From Membranihabitans marinus (GTDB lineage: Bacteria; Bacteroidota; Bacteroidia; Chitinophagales; Saprospiraceae), in the NCBI RefSeq assembly GCF_021729155.1, contig NZ_JAJQYA010000019.1:25492-89491 (forward strand): DNA of 64,000 nt, read 5' to 3'. A program made the position numbers and the translations under genes. Positions within the stretch are counted from its first letter, which is position 1; every line of letters begins with the position of its first letter. The notes under the pieces were generated by a model that was not told the DNA's origin, ran no database searches, and worked only from the letters and a program-made list of their open reading frames with translations. Below, piece after piece: positions 1 to 10,063 of this stretch.

Positions 1-390
1 TTTATAACCAATCGAATAATGTATGCGATGTTAAGAGAAGCATTTTACTTAGTAGAAAATGGTTATGCATCCATAGAAAGTGTGGATAGGTCTCTGAGGA
101 ATGATTTAGGTTATTGGATATCATTTGCAGGGCCATTTCGATTTATGGATTTAACTGGGATCCCAGCTTATTTGACGGTAATGGAGGATTTGTTTCCCGA
201 TTTAGATAGAAGTACAGCAGCACCAAAAATGATGCAGAAGCTAGTAGATAGTGGTGCAAAAGGAGTGGATAATGCTCAAGGTTTTTATCCATATACTGAA
301 GAAAGTGCAAATAAGTGGAAGGAAGATTTTACTCAATTTAGTTATGATATACGAAAACTGACAGAAAAGTATTCTTCAGAGAATGATTAA
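1..390 (+). CDS. 3-hydroxyacyl-CoA dehydrogenase-like protein, C-terminal part (5' end outside window)
   Basis: The frame is open from the first base, so the gene starts upstream; the ATG at 19 is internal. About 129 residues are visible. They match the C-terminal helical domain of the 3-hydroxyacyl-CoA dehydrogenase / L-gulonate dehydrogenase (lambda-crystallin) family. The Asn-Arg at the window edge is typical of this domain, followed by LREAFYLVENGYAS, a VDRSL segment and a GPFRFMDLTG stretch that matches the family's 'GPF..mDl.G' motif. This domain shapes the substrate pocket and the dimer interface. The NAD-binding half is not visible, so the substrate cannot be told. Family is fairly sure, exact activity unknown. 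The 268 bases that follow show no gene. Confidence 0.7.
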   Translation, partial: FITNRIMYAMLREAFYLVENGYASIESVDRSLRNDLGYWISFAGPFRFMDLTGIPAYLTVMEDLFPDLDRSTAAPKMMQKLVDSGAKGVDNAQGFYPYTEESANKWKEDFTQFSYDIRKLTEKYSSEND

Positions 391-658
391 AATAGGATAA
401 TCGATTTGTTGATTATGCAGGTCAGTTTGATAGAGGGTTAGAATAAAGAACCAATGCTGGATAGTCTGAACAAATAAAACCCAATTTATTTGATAAGGGA
501 TTAGAACCGTTACAAATTGGACTAGAGCTGTAGAGAGATGGAGTTCCTAGTGAAATATGAAAATATTATAGGTGAAATAATAGCCATAACAATAAAAGAT
601 GATAGATATTATTAACATACTTTAGTAAAGTAAATTATTAACAATAAGATACAATATT

Positions 659-1891
659 ATGAAAAGCGTAGAAAATATGAAGTCAAGTTCTTCTCGAAGA
701 AAATTTTTAGGAATTTCAGCGCTGGCTGCTACTGGGATAGCTGTTTCCCCTCGGTTTGCTTTTGCTGGCATTCCAACATCATCACGTAAGGTTCGTGTGG
801 GTGTAGTAGGAGGTAGATTTGGGTTGGGATTTTATTTCAATGAACACCCCAATGTGACGGTTGAAGCGGTAAGTGATTTGCGAGCTGACCGAAGAGCTGC
901 CTTGATGAAAAGGTACGAGTGTAGTAAATCTTATGATTCCTTAGAAATATTACTCAAAGATCCCAAGATCGAGGCAGTGGGATTGTTTACCCCGGCCCCA
1001 GATCATGCCAATCATGTAGTACAAACCTTACGTGCAGGCAAGCATGCCTTATGCGCTGTACCTGCAGCTCTGACTATCGAGGATTGTTATCGTATTTTAG
1101 AAGCCGTCAGATCAACTGGGAAAAAATATATGATGGCTGAAACATCGACCTATAGACAAGAGACTATTACGGCTAAGAAAATGTATAAGGAAGGTAAATT
1201 CGGAAATTTATTTAGTAGTTCGGCTCAGTATTATCATCCCGGCTTAGAAGAATTATATTTTAATCCCGATGGCAGTGCCACTTGGCGACATGGGTTACCT
1301 CCTATGTTGTATCCTACCCATGTCACTGCCTTTTTGATTGCCGTCACCGGTGAGCGATTTACACATGTTACAGGATTAGGTTGGGGCGATGATGATCCAA
1401 TGCTAAAAGGAAATCCTTACAATAATCCTTTCTGGAATGAAACTGCCTTTTTTAAGACGGATCGAGGTAATTCTTTTATTGGAGAAGTATGTTGGCGAGG
1501 AGCACTAGCTCACGGTGAGAGAGGGGAATGGCGAGGAGATAAGATGAGTTATTATATGGGACAAAAAAATGAACCGGTGCACACCGTTCATGCTGGAGAT
1601 AAAATGGTGAAAGATGATGGTGGATTTACAGTTGCTCATCCTGAACTCAAACCATACGACCAAGAGAAATGGTATGAGACCGATGCCTTGCCAGAAGCCA
1701 TGAGGCATAATAGTGGGCACGGGGGATCTCATACTTTTATAACCCATGAGTTTATCTCATCCATAATCGAAGATAGAGAACCAGAAATAAATATTTATGA
1801 GGCTTTGGCCTATACGGCTCCAGGCATTATTGCTCATGAATCGGCGCTTAATGATGGGGAATGTATGCGGATACCTAATTTTGATATATAG
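659..1891 (+). CDS. Exported Gfo/Idh/MocA-fold protein, GH109-like
   Basis: 410 residues. The N-terminus has a twin-arginine signal (SRRKFLGISALAATG), so export by Tat is likely; an ATG at 677 is a possible alternative start. A Rossmann domain follows (VGVVGGRFGLGF). The usual Gfo/Idh 'EKP' motif is replaced by AVPAA, close to the EVPAA of the GH109 protein at 38308. A YPTH motif and a GHGGSH motif are also shared with that protein. GH109 enzymes are NAD-dependent glycosidases that act on alpha-N-acetylgalactosamine by an oxidation-elimination mechanism. Relation to GH109 is read from these motifs; the specificity is inferred and could differ. It lies 132 bases before the catabolic operon starting at 2024 and may be co-regulated with it. 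Confidence 0.7.
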   Translation: MKSVENMKSSSSRRKFLGISALAATGIAVSPRFAFAGIPTSSRKVRVGVVGGRFGLGFYFNEHPNVTVEAVSDLRADRRAALMKRYECSKSYDSLEILLKDPKIEAVGLFTPAPDHANHVVQTLRAGKHALCAVPAALTIEDCYRILEAVRSTGKKYMMAETSTYRQETITAKKMYKEGKFGNLFSSSAQYYHPGLEELYFNPDGSATWRHGLPPMLYPTHVTAFLIAVTGERFTHVTGLGWGDDDPMLKGNPYNNPFWNETAFFKTDRGNSFIGEVCWRGALAHGERGEWRGDKMSYYMGQKNEPVHTVHAGDKMVKDDGGFTVAHPELKPYDQEKWYETDALPEAMRHNSGHGGSHTFITHEFISSIIEDREPEINIYEALAYTAPGIIAHESALNDGECMRIPNFDI

Positions 1892-2023
1892 TAAATTAGT
1901 AAAAGATTGTTGAAGTTTTAATGATGGTGAGGAAGCTTCCAGAATATAGCCTAATAATCGTTAAGCTATGTTAAGGCGCTTTTACATTTATCAATCACTT
2001 GAGATTGTAATAAAGTAATAAAA

Positions 2024-3388
2024 ATGATTAAAAGAGATAGATCGAATAAGATTCTAAAAGAAAATGAACAATGGATACCTGGAGGTGTGGTATCTCTAAA
2101 TAGAAAATCAGATCCCAATATTTGTTTTACGAGAGGACATGGGAGTCATGTATGGGATGTAGATGGCAATGAGTATATCGATTATCAGGCCGGTTTTGCG
2201 GCTTCATTCTTGGGTCATAACGATGCTGATATCAATGCCGCTGTTGCTCAAACCATAGCCGATCAACAGATTCTGATGGGGGCTGGACCTACTGATTTAG
2301 AAGGTGATTTTGCCAAGTTGTTTTGTGATTCGGTACCCAATGTAGATAGTATTCAAATTACAACTACAGGGTCTGAAGCTACTTATCACGCTATTCGTAT
2401 TGCTAGGGCGGCGACCAAAAAAGATCATATTATTGTGATGCAGGGTGGTTATAATGGTTGGCATAGTGATGTGGCATGTAATGTTATCAGCGCTTTGGAT
2501 GATATTGGACCGAGAGTGAGCCCAGGGGAATATCCCATTGATTCCATTTCAGCTGGAATTCCTCAGAGAAGTAAGGATTTGGTTCATGTTGTCAATTTTA
2601 ATGACTTGGATTCGGTAGAATATATTCTAAAAAGACATAAGGTCGCCTGTATTTTATTAGAACCTATTTTGCAGAATATTGGAATTGTTAAACCCCAGCC
2701 TGGGTATTTAGAAGGATTGCGGAGTTTGGCCGATCAACACGGTTTCCTACTGATCTTTGACGAGGTCAAAACAGGATTTAGACATTCGTTGGGAGGGTAC
2801 CAAAGTATTTGTGGAGTCGTACCCGATTTGAGTACGTTCGGGAAGGCTGTTGCCAATGGTTATCCTTTGGGTGTTATTGGAGGGAAGAAGGAATATATGG
2901 ATTACTTTGTACATCCTGATAAGAGGGAAAGAGTGTTGATTGCCGGTACTTTTAATGCCTTTCCATTGACTACTGCTGCAGCCATCGCTACCTTAAAGAA
3001 ACTGGGTTCGGAAGAACACAAGGTCTATGATCATGTAGAGCGATTGGGTGCAAAATTGGAAGCTGGTTTAAATGAGATATTCTCAACCTATGCCATCGAT
3101 TTTAAGGTGGCTCGACAAGGGTCGGCTTTATGCACTTATTTTATGGATCATCTTCCTGTTGATTATCACGATATATTGACTCATCACGATTTTAATTTTG
3201 ATAAAAAGTATAGAATTAAGTTGATTGAAGCCGGTATTTTCAATTTCCCTCTACCCATTAAGCAAGGAAGTATTTCTTTCGCTCATACCGATGCTGATAT
3301 TGATGCGACATTGGAAGCCACGGCGATGGTAATGGATAAGTTGATGTCGGATGTAAAAAAATCTAGAGTGATTAAAGAAGAAGTATGA
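2024..3388 (+). CDS. Class-III PLP aminotransferase (glutamate-1-semialdehyde aminomutase-like)
   Basis: 454 residues, the usual length for class-III aminotransferases. The order of motifs fits glutamate-1-semialdehyde 2,1-aminomutase relatives: an N-terminal IPGGV segment, the '[16 protein letters not shown]' cofactor-phosphate region, [11 protein letters not shown] with the Asp that contacts the PLP nitrogen, and [12 protein letters not shown] with Lys274 as the likely Schiff-base lysine. The context is a sugar-acid type catabolic operon rather than tetrapyrrole synthesis, so it probably transaminates an amino-sugar or keto-acid intermediate; that is inference. Its stop overlaps the next start by four bases (ATGA), so the two are translationally coupled. 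Confidence 0.82.
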   Translation: MIKRDRSNKILKENEQWIPGGVVSLNRKSDPNICFTRGHGSHVWDVDGNEYIDYQAGFAASFLGHNDADINAAVAQTIADQQILMGAGPTDLEGDFAKLFCDSVPNVDSIQITTTGSEATYHAIRIARAATKKDHIIVMQGGYNGWHSDVACNVISALDDIGPRVSPGEYPIDSISAGIPQRSKDLVHVVNFNDLDSVEYILKRHKVACILLEPILQNIGIVKPQPGYLEGLRSLADQHGFLLIFDEVKTGFRHSLGGYQSICGVVPDLSTFGKAVANGYPLGVIGGKKEYMDYFVHPDKRERVLIAGTFNAFPLTTAAAIATLKKLGSEEHKVYDHVERLGAKLEAGLNEIFSTYAIDFKVARQGSALCTYFMDHLPVDYHDILTHHDFNFDKKYRIKLIEAGIFNFPLPIKQGSISFAHTDADIDATLEATAMVMDKLMSDVKKSRVIKEEV

Positions 3389-4563
3389 AAATAACTGGGA
3401 TTGAAACCATGGTTTGTCATGCTCGTATGAGAAACTGGATTTTCGTTAAAATAATTACCGATCAACCTGGACTTTGGGGGTGGGGTGAAGCCACTTTAGA
3501 ATGGCATACTAGATCTGTAGTTGGTGCCATCGAAGATTTGTCGACTCTATTGATCGGGGAAGATCCTCGAAGAATAGAGCACTTGTGGCAAATGATGTAT
3601 CGTCAACATTTTTGGCATGGCAATGGTATCGTTAGAGGTACCGCTATCAGTGGAATTGATATTGCATTGTGGGATATATTAGGAAAAATACACGGCGTAC
3701 CCTGTCATCAATTGTGGGGAGGAAAGGTGAGAGATTCTATTCGATTATACTGTCATTTAGGCGGGGGTAAAATGGAGGATTTTTATGAAACCAAGATCAA
3801 TGATGCTGGGCGGTTCGGGGATTTGGCTTTGGCAGCTGTTGAAGATGGATTTACTGCATTTAAATCGATGGCCGTCCCAGAAACCATGGCCTTAGAAGGA
3901 TTGAAACCTATCCTTTATGCAGAATCATGTGTGCAAGCTATGCGAGAAGCTGTTGGAGATGATATCGATATTATGGTGGATTGTCACGCTCGCCCTAGTC
4001 CGCGTATGGGCATGTTGTTTGCCAAAGCATTGGAGCCTTATAATTTATACTTTTTTGAAGAACCTTGTTGGCCAGAAACCATGGAAGATATTGCCCTTAT
4101 CCAACGATCGGTAAAGACGCCGATTGCCAGTGGGGAACGATTGATTGGTGTGCATGGCTTTAGAGATATGTTGGAAAAACGGGCTGTCAGCGTAATTCAA
4201 CCCGATATTACCCATTGTGGAGGTTTGAGTGAAGTCCGGAAAATTGCCGCATTGGCTGAGGCATATCGGGTGGCTATCGCTCCACATAATCCTCAGGGGC
4301 CTGTGAGTACAGCTGCTTCCATTGAATTTGGTTTTTCTTGCTCATCCTATATTATATGTGAGAGTGTGCACAGTGATGTACCTTGGAGAAATGAGGTGGT
4401 GACGGAAGGTTACACCTTGCAAAAGCAAGGAAGGACGGTTGGGCCAAATACAAAGCCTGGCCTGGGGATAGAAATCGATGAGGATGTGGTGAAAAAACAT
4501 CCATTCCAACAAGAAATATTGCAACGTAGCTTCTATAAGGATGGCAGTGTGGGTGATTGGTAA
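3385..4563 (+). CDS. Enolase-superfamily sugar-acid dehydratase, D-galactonate dehydratase-like
   Basis: 392 residues, typical for the mandelate racemase / D-galactonate dehydratase group. Visible active-site pieces are VDCHAR (Asp199 metal ligand and His201), FFEEP (Glu225/226), [14 protein letters not shown] and APHNPQGP (His301). These match the galactonate/mannonate dehydratase pattern of three acidic Mg ligands plus two histidines. The family dehydrates aldonic acids to 2-keto-3-deoxy sugar acids. The actual substrate cannot be fixed from sequence. It overlaps the aminotransferase by four bases and is followed after 38 bases by an SDR. Confidence 0.8.
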   Translation: MKITGIETMVCHARMRNWIFVKIITDQPGLWGWGEATLEWHTRSVVGAIEDLSTLLIGEDPRRIEHLWQMMYRQHFWHGNGIVRGTAISGIDIALWDILGKIHGVPCHQLWGGKVRDSIRLYCHLGGGKMEDFYETKINDAGRFGDLALAAVEDGFTAFKSMAVPETMALEGLKPILYAESCVQAMREAVGDDIDIMVDCHARPSPRMGMLFAKALEPYNLYFFEEPCWPETMEDIALIQRSVKTPIASGERLIGVHGFRDMLEKRAVSVIQPDITHCGGLSEVRKIAALAEAYRVAIAPHNPQGPVSTAASIEFGFSCSSYIICESVHSDVPWRNEVVTEGYTLQKQGRTVGPNTKPGLGIEIDEDVVKKHPFQQEILQRSFYKDGSVGDW

Positions 4564-4601
4564 ATGTTTCGATTTTTTTAGAACAGAATAAAACAATCAT
4601 A

Positions 4602-5369
4602 ATGAAAAGACAACATCAAGACAAGGTCGCCATTATCAGTGGAGGGCTTGGAGATATAGGTAGAGCTACCGCCAAAGCTTTGGCGGTAGCGGGGGCTGAT
4701 ATCGCCATCTGTGATATTCTTCCTGAAGAGGAGGCTAGAGAATGGGTTTGGGAGTTGGAAAAATTGGATGTTCAAGCAAAATACAATAGGGTAGATATAG
4801 CTCAAGTGGATCAAGTTCATGCTTGGTTGAATGAAGTGGAAGCGAAATTGGGTTTGCCCTCTATTATCATATCCAATGCTGGCATTGCCACTCTAGGAGG
4901 GATACATGAAATAATGCCTGCTCAATGGGATAGAGAAATTCAAATCAATCTCAATGGGAGTTTTTATATGACGCAAGACGCTACACGGCGAATGGTAGCT
5001 TCTAATCTGTCTGGCCGAGTAGTATTTGTTGGGAGTTGGGCGGCTCATGCCGTACATCAAAACTTACCTGCATATTGTGTGTCTAAAGCGGGTGTCCGAA
5101 TGCTTTGTCAATGTATGGCTTTGGAATTGGCCCCTTATCAAATATTGGTTAACGAGATTGCCCCAGGATTTGTGGATGCTGGATTGAGTGGTCGAATTTG
5201 GGCTGATCATCCATCATTAAAGGAAGAGGCAGTAGCTAAAGTGCCTATAGGCAATGTAATGTCTGCCGATGCAGTAGCTAGACAGATTCTTCAGCTTTGT
5301 CATCCTGACAATGACCAAATGACGGGAAGTACAATTTTAATGGACGGAGGATTATCCTTGTTAAAATAG
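4602..5369 (+). CDS. Short-chain dehydrogenase/reductase (SDR)
   Basis: 255 residues from the ATG at 4602. A longer frame from a TTG at 4557 would overlap the preceding gene, and the extra 15 residues do not look like SDR sequence, so the ATG is preferred. The cofactor motif is present as SGGLGDIG, followed by SNAG, a conserved Ser in FVGSW, and the catalytic Tyr158-x-x-x-Lys162 pair (YCVSK). The C-terminus (MTGSTILMDGGL) is typical of classical SDRs of the 3-oxoacyl-ACP reductase/sugar dehydrogenase type. In this operon it probably oxidises or reduces a sugar-derived intermediate. Gap to the next gene is six bases. Confidence 0.85.
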   Translation: MKRQHQDKVAIISGGLGDIGRATAKALAVAGADIAICDILPEEEAREWVWELEKLDVQAKYNRVDIAQVDQVHAWLNEVEAKLGLPSIIISNAGIATLGGIHEIMPAQWDREIQINLNGSFYMTQDATRRMVASNLSGRVVFVGSWAAHAVHQNLPAYCVSKAGVRMLCQCMALELAPYQILVNEIAPGFVDAGLSGRIWADHPSLKEEAVAKVPIGNVMSADAVARQILQLCHPDNDQMTGSTILMDGGLSLLK

Positions 5370-5375
5370 TGTTGT

Positions 5376-6764
5376 ATGAAATCGAAGGTTATCCACTCAA
5401 TAGAACCCTCTACATTTACTGGTATTATCGGTGTTGCTGAGGTTGATATAACACCTCCGATAGGGATTTATACTGGAAACTGGGGGGCAGCAAAACAACA
5501 CGTAGCTACTGGGATACATAGTCCTTTGTACTTAACGTGTTTGACTCTTCAGGATTCTGATCAAAATCAGCCCTTGGTGATGATTTCAATGGATCTAGGG
5601 TGGTGGAAGGATGGCAATGATGAGAAGAGAGTTCGAGCAGCCGTATTAAGTGCATTGAATTTGTCAGAAGAAAATCTTATGATTTGTCTGACTCACACCC
5701 ATGCTGGACCAAGTATTTGCAGTGGGGATATAAATAAACCAGGTGGTGACCATATTGAAAGATATTTGTCTCGTCTAGAGGATGCCATGATTAAAGCCAT
5801 TAGTCAAGCCATAGGCACGGCAAAGCGATCAACTTTGACTTGGCAATACGGAAGCTGTGACTTGGCCAAAAATAGAGATATGTCTGATATCCATCAAGAT
5901 AGAATGTTGGTGGGTTACAATGCCGAGGTTGAAGCTGATAATACCTTGCTTGTTGGACGAGTGACAGATGAAGATCATACGACAAGGGCAATATTGGTGA
6001 ATTATGCTTGCCACCCTACAACTCTGGCATGGGAGAATACGGAAATTTCACCTGATTATATCGGTGCTATGCGAGCCTTGTTAAGGAAGGAAACAGGAGC
6101 TATATGTTTGTTTTTGCAGGGGGCATCGGGTGAATTATCACCGATTGTTCAATATGTGGGGCAACAATCTGTCGCCGATCAACACGGTCGTATGCTGGGA
6201 TATGCCGTACTATCTACCTTGGAAGCAATGCCTAGAGCGAATCATCAATTATCCTTAGATGGAGTAGTGGAATCGGGTGCACCATTGGCAGTGTGGAAAG
6301 AGAAGCCTATTTCTGTAGTTTCCCTGTGTAAAGCTTATAAAATTACAGTGACCTTACCTTTGAAGTCAATGCCCATTGCAGCCGAATTACAAGCTCAATA
6401 TGAAGCAGAAACGGATGCGGTATTAAAAGAGAGATTGTGGCGAAAACTTTGTATCCGGCGAGCGATTGGTGATGGTTTTGAAATGGAGTCTTCGGTTTGG
6501 ATATGGAAATTGGGATCTTCATATTTGGTTGGACAATCCAATGAGACGTATTCTATATTTCAACAAAGATTGCGGCAAATCATATCTCCTCATACCATTG
6601 CTGTCATGAACTTAGTGAATGGATCGGTTGGGTATTTACCTCCTCAATCCTATTACGACAAGAATGTATATTCTGTTTGGCAAACCCCATTTGAAAAAGG
6701 TAGCCTAGAAATATTAATGGATCAGTTGGCTATTACTTTGGATTCAATCAAAAATAGAAAATGA
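5376..6764 (+). CDS. Neutral/alkaline ceramidase-like protein, apparently cytoplasmic
   Basis: 462 residues. Matches the N-terminal catalytic domain of neutral ceramidases: GVAEVDITPP at the start, the zinc motif HTHAGP near residue 107, YACHPTTL with a second likely zinc His, and SGELSP at the position of the family's nucleophile Ser. Neutral ceramidases are longer (about 650 or more) because of an Ig-like C-terminal domain, which is missing here. No signal peptide is visible, unlike its paralogue at 44462. Short proteins of this type are common in sugar-catabolism clusters, where ceramide is an unlikely substrate, so an amide or ester hydrolase of a sugar derivative is possible. Its last codons overlap the symporter start by four bases. 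Confidence 0.72.
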   Translation: MKSKVIHSIEPSTFTGIIGVAEVDITPPIGIYTGNWGAAKQHVATGIHSPLYLTCLTLQDSDQNQPLVMISMDLGWWKDGNDEKRVRAAVLSALNLSEENLMICLTHTHAGPSICSGDINKPGGDHIERYLSRLEDAMIKAISQAIGTAKRSTLTWQYGSCDLAKNRDMSDIHQDRMLVGYNAEVEADNTLLVGRVTDEDHTTRAILVNYACHPTTLAWENTEISPDYIGAMRALLRKETGAICLFLQGASGELSPIVQYVGQQSVADQHGRMLGYAVLSTLEAMPRANHQLSLDGVVESGAPLAVWKEKPISVVSLCKAYKITVTLPLKSMPIAAELQAQYEAETDAVLKERLWRKLCIRRAIGDGFEMESSVWIWKLGSSYLVGQSNETYSIFQQRLRQIISPHTIAVMNLVNGSVGYLPPQSYYDKNVYSVWQTPFEKGSLEILMDQLAITLDSIKNRK

Positions 6765-8332
6765 ATTTAAACTTATCTACAATAGACATTACCATATTTG
6801 TTATTTATTTATTGGCCATTATTGTTATTGGTATCATTGCTTCCCGAAAGGGGCAGAAAACAAAGCGAGATTATTTTTTAGCTGGCGATAAGTTGCCCTG
6901 GTATATGGTCGGAGGTAGCATAATTGCCGCCAATATTAGCAGTCATCATTTGGTAGGGGCTATGGGTGTGGCCTATGAACGAGGTTTTGTCGCGGTAGTG
7001 ATTGAGTGGGGCGCTATCCTAATTGGTTTCAATGTTCTTTTGTGGATCTTTTTACCTTTCTATATTAGAAATGGATTTTATACGGTTCCTGAATTTTTAC
7101 ATAAGCGATTTGGTACTGGCGCAAGGACGGTATATTCTGTACTTATCCTATTTACCTATGTCTTGGTGGAAATCAGTGGGGTGTTATATCTAGGGGCTTT
7201 AGCCTTACATTCACTCATTGATATTCCTATTATGACTAGTGTATTAGTACTTGCTATACTTACTGGTGTATATACGATAGCTGGAGGTCTTCGGGCTGTT
7301 GTATGGACTGAAATGTTGCAATTGACCATACTGATCATTGGAGGGATTACCCTTACTTTTGCAACCTTGAATGCCACAGGGGGATGGTCTGCGGTGTGGG
7401 AAACCTCTAAAGATTGGGATTTAGTATTGCCGGCTAACGATCCAGATTTTCCATGGACCATGTATTTGGGAGGTATGTTGTGCATTAGTGTGTTTTATTG
7501 TGCCACCAATCAGTTTATGGTACAGCGGGTGATGGCTGCCAAAAACGAGTGGCATGCCCGTATGGGGGTGATTTTTGGAGATTATTTAAAATTTTTAGTT
7601 CCCCTCATTATAGTGGTTCCCGCTTTGGTTGCACCGAAGATATTCCCCAATTTGGAACAACCTGATTTGTTGTTTCCGATGTTGGTCGAAGAGTTATTGC
7701 CAGCCGGTTTGGTAGGTTTAGTGATGGCTGGTTTGATCTCAGCTATTATGTCTCATCTGTCTGGTGCTATTAATTCTTGTACAACCATACTTACTGTGGA
7801 TGTATATTTACCTTATTTTAAGAAAAATGCATCTGACAAGCAAGCCGTGCGATTTGGTCGTATATCAGGAACGGTTGTCATTATTATTGGCATTTTGTGT
7901 ACGGGGCTGTTTTTAAATCATTCTGATAAACCAGTATTTTTATATTTACTAAATGCCTATGGATTGTTTACTCCAGGGATTGCGGCTATGTTTTTGTTGG
8001 GTATTTTGTGGAAACGAACCACTCATGCTGGTGCTCTGGCTGCTGGACTATTGACTATTCCTATGTCCATAGCAATGGAAATTCTATTTCCAGAAATGCC
8101 ATTTTTTAATCGGACGGGAATCGTTTTCTGGGCTTGTATGCTGCTATGTGTAGGCGTTAGTTTATTGACCAAACCCAAACCAGAATCACAGCTCGTCGGC
8201 CTTATTTGGACGAGAGATAGTTTGTCCCTGCCTGAAGAAGAGCGAGGTCTTAATAAAGGGGTTCGGAATCCATTTATCTGGTGGGCTTTAATAACTCTGG
8301 TTGTATTGTATTTTTATATTCGATATGCCTAA
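6761..8332 (+). CDS. Sodium:solute symporter (SSS family)
   Basis: 523 residues with about 13-14 hydrophobic segments and the SSS/SLC5 signature features: a short periplasmic N-terminus, a DYFLAGDKLPWYMVGGS region, an internal segment near residues 235-250 containing NQFMVQRVMAAK, and a GLISAIMSHLSGAINS region. It imports a solute with sodium. The substrate is probably the sugar or sugar acid handled by the enzymes upstream, with which it shares a four-base overlap. It appears to be the last gene of the 2024-8332 operon. No clear terminator hairpin follows. Confidence 0.88.
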   Translation: MNLNLSTIDITIFVIYLLAIIVIGIIASRKGQKTKRDYFLAGDKLPWYMVGGSIIAANISSHHLVGAMGVAYERGFVAVVIEWGAILIGFNVLLWIFLPFYIRNGFYTVPEFLHKRFGTGARTVYSVLILFTYVLVEISGVLYLGALALHSLIDIPIMTSVLVLAILTGVYTIAGGLRAVVWTEMLQLTILIIGGITLTFATLNATGGWSAVWETSKDWDLVLPANDPDFPWTMYLGGMLCISVFYCATNQFMVQRVMAAKNEWHARMGVIFGDYLKFLVPLIIVVPALVAPKIFPNLEQPDLLFPMLVEELLPAGLVGLVMAGLISAIMSHLSGAINSCTTILTVDVYLPYFKKNASDKQAVRFGRISGTVVIIIGILCTGLFLNHSDKPVFLYLLNAYGLFTPGIAAMFLLGILWKRTTHAGALAAGLLTIPMSIAMEILFPEMPFFNRTGIVFWACMLLCVGVSLLTKPKPESQLVGLIWTRDSLSLPEEERGLNKGVRNPFIWWALITLVVLYFYIRYA

Positions 8333-8676
8333 GGGCCGGGAGGGAATTCGTTAAAAATGGATTATTTAAATAAAAAAGACAGGGGGCTAAAGTTTTAATC
8401 AAGTAGTTTTTGAATTTTTAAAGAGGTTTTTGTTATTGTATTTGAATCGAGAAAGTCTTTCAGTTGTCTTATTGCCATGATGATATTTTCAATTTAAAGT
8501 TCAACTTCCAGAAAATTATTTTCCTTATATATTTCTAGATTGACAAATATAGGACGATGGCCGTAATTAATGACAACCTATGTGTAAGCTTGTTAATACA
8601 AGTCTTGTTTTTCTCAACTATGTTTTGATTATTTTTAATTACATTGGGTTAACCTTTTCTAACTCAAAAAACACTA
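8333..8676. other. Intergenic, no gene seen
   Basis: 344 AT-rich bases between the symporter and the ECF sigma gene. No open frame of interest, no strong hairpin with a T run, and no clear TTG-N19-TAnnTTTG promoter were found. A promoter for the sigma-factor locus must lie here but I could not place it. Confidence 0.5.
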
Positions 8677-9240
8677 ATGCAGAAAGTTAGTTTTGAAAAA
8701 TTATCTAAACAACTTCAAAATGGTAATAAGGAAGAATTTAAACTTCTGTATTTGCAACTTAGACCCCAATTTATACGATTTAGTAAGCGCATGGGTTGTA
8801 CAAAAGAAGAAATAGAGGAAGCTTACAACGATACCTTTGTTTCACTTTATGAGAATATTGTGCATCGAAAAATAGAATCCCTAAAAAGCTCACTCAAAAC
8901 CTATGTTTTCGGTATAGGAAAACATATGTTGTTGGCAAAAATAAAATCTCGTGATAACCAGAGTCTGTCTAGGCAGCAGTCTGTTGAATACAAGGATTTT
9001 GTGTATAATATTCCCAATGATAATAGCCCTTTGATTGAGATGATTAAATGGGGTGTATCTTCTATGGGAGCCCAATGTCAAGAAATATTGCATTTGTATT
9101 ATTATCAAAGGTATAGTATCGATGCGATTTGCCATCATTTGAAATACAAGAATAGCAATACCGTAAAAGCACAGAAATCTAGATGTATGAAAAAATTGAG
9201 GGAAATAATTACTTTAAAAATAGAGAATGGAAATCACTGA
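8677..9240 (+). CDS. ECF-type RNA polymerase sigma factor (CHAT locus)
   Basis: 187 residues with the two regions of an ECF sigma factor. The sigma-2 part spans roughly residues 15-90, including EEIEEAYNDTFVSLYENI. The sigma-4 helix-turn-helix spans roughly 125-180, with RYSIDAICHHL then NSNTVKAQKSRCMKKLRE. It diverges clearly from the FecI-like sigmas at 15402 and 52776. It overlaps the next gene, a membrane protein, by 14 bases, which is the usual layout of a sigma/anti-sigma pair. Its targets probably include its own locus. Confidence 0.82.
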   Translation: MQKVSFEKLSKQLQNGNKEEFKLLYLQLRPQFIRFSKRMGCTKEEIEEAYNDTFVSLYENIVHRKIESLKSSLKTYVFGIGKHMLLAKIKSRDNQSLSRQQSVEYKDFVYNIPNDNSPLIEMIKWGVSSMGAQCQEILHLYYYQRYSIDAICHHLKYKNSNTVKAQKSRCMKKLREIITLKIENGNH

Positions 9241-9952
9241 AAAAGAACTTGATTTAATCGATCGATATTTAAGTGATGCACTTTCAGATAGCGATAAGAT
9301 TTATTTTGCTGAGTTGGAAAATGATTTAGATTTTAAATCTGCTCTTAAACAAAGAAAGGACCTCGTTGAAGGAATTCATGCACAGGGACGAGAAATCTTG
9401 AAAGCGGAGTTTAAATCTTGGGTAATCGATTCGGGAAAACGGAAAAAATATTTCACTATTTCATGGTCATTCGCCGCAGCCGTTGCGGCTCTGCTGATAG
9501 GATTTTTTTATTTTAATTCTTCTCCTCATTTAGATCTATCTAAATATGACAGCCCATTTGTCGATATAATTAGCGAGCAAAAGAGGACGATTCAAAACGA
9601 TCAAAGTCCATATGCTGAATTGATGAAGGCTTATAATGCCAAAGATTGGGGACTTGCAGCAAATGAATTGACAAATTTTTATCGAGAAAATCCTGACGAA
9701 ATACATGTGCTTATGTATGCTGGTATTGCTTCATATCACAATGAGATGTATGAAGAATCTATTGTGTTATTCAAAGAATTGAATAATAAGAGCAAAGACT
9801 CTACCTCCAATGAAGTGGCAGAGTGGTTTCTAATATTGTCTTATATACAAGAAGATCAATTTGAAATGGCAAAAGACTTGCTTCGTGATTTATCTAAAAC
9901 CAATCATTATAAAAAAGATCAAGCGCTTCAACTTCTTAAAGAATTAAACTAG
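9227..9952 (+). CDS. Single-pass membrane protein with TPR-like tail, probable anti-sigma factor
   Basis: 241 residues. About 75 cytoplasmic residues are followed by one membrane segment (around residues 78-96, AAAVAALLIGFFYF). The C-terminal half is helical and contains paired helices of TPR type (YAELMKAYNAKDWGLAANEL, then MYAGIASYHNEMYEESIVLF). The arrangement of a short cytoplasmic domain, one membrane span and an outer domain is that of an anti-sigma factor. The gene overlaps the sigma gene by 14 bases. No zinc-binding anti-sigma motif is visible. The anti-sigma role is inferred from position and topology; binding of the outer TPR part to the CHAT/TPR protein downstream is a reasonable guess. 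Confidence 0.65.
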   Translation: MEITEKELDLIDRYLSDALSDSDKIYFAELENDLDFKSALKQRKDLVEGIHAQGREILKAEFKSWVIDSGKRKKYFTISWSFAAAVAALLIGFFYFNSSPHLDLSKYDSPFVDIISEQKRTIQNDQSPYAELMKAYNAKDWGLAANELTNFYRENPDEIHVLMYAGIASYHNEMYEESIVLFKELNNKSKDSTSNEVAEWFLILSYIQEDQFEMAKDLLRDLSKTNHYKKDQALQLLKELN

Positions 9953-10063
9953 ATGTAGATTTTATTTTCTCGTTTAAATGGTTTGTTTTAAATCTAAACA
10001 GTTCGTCAAAATTGATAGAAAAATGGTATATTGACGTCTAATGTTTTAAATTAATACAATCAG

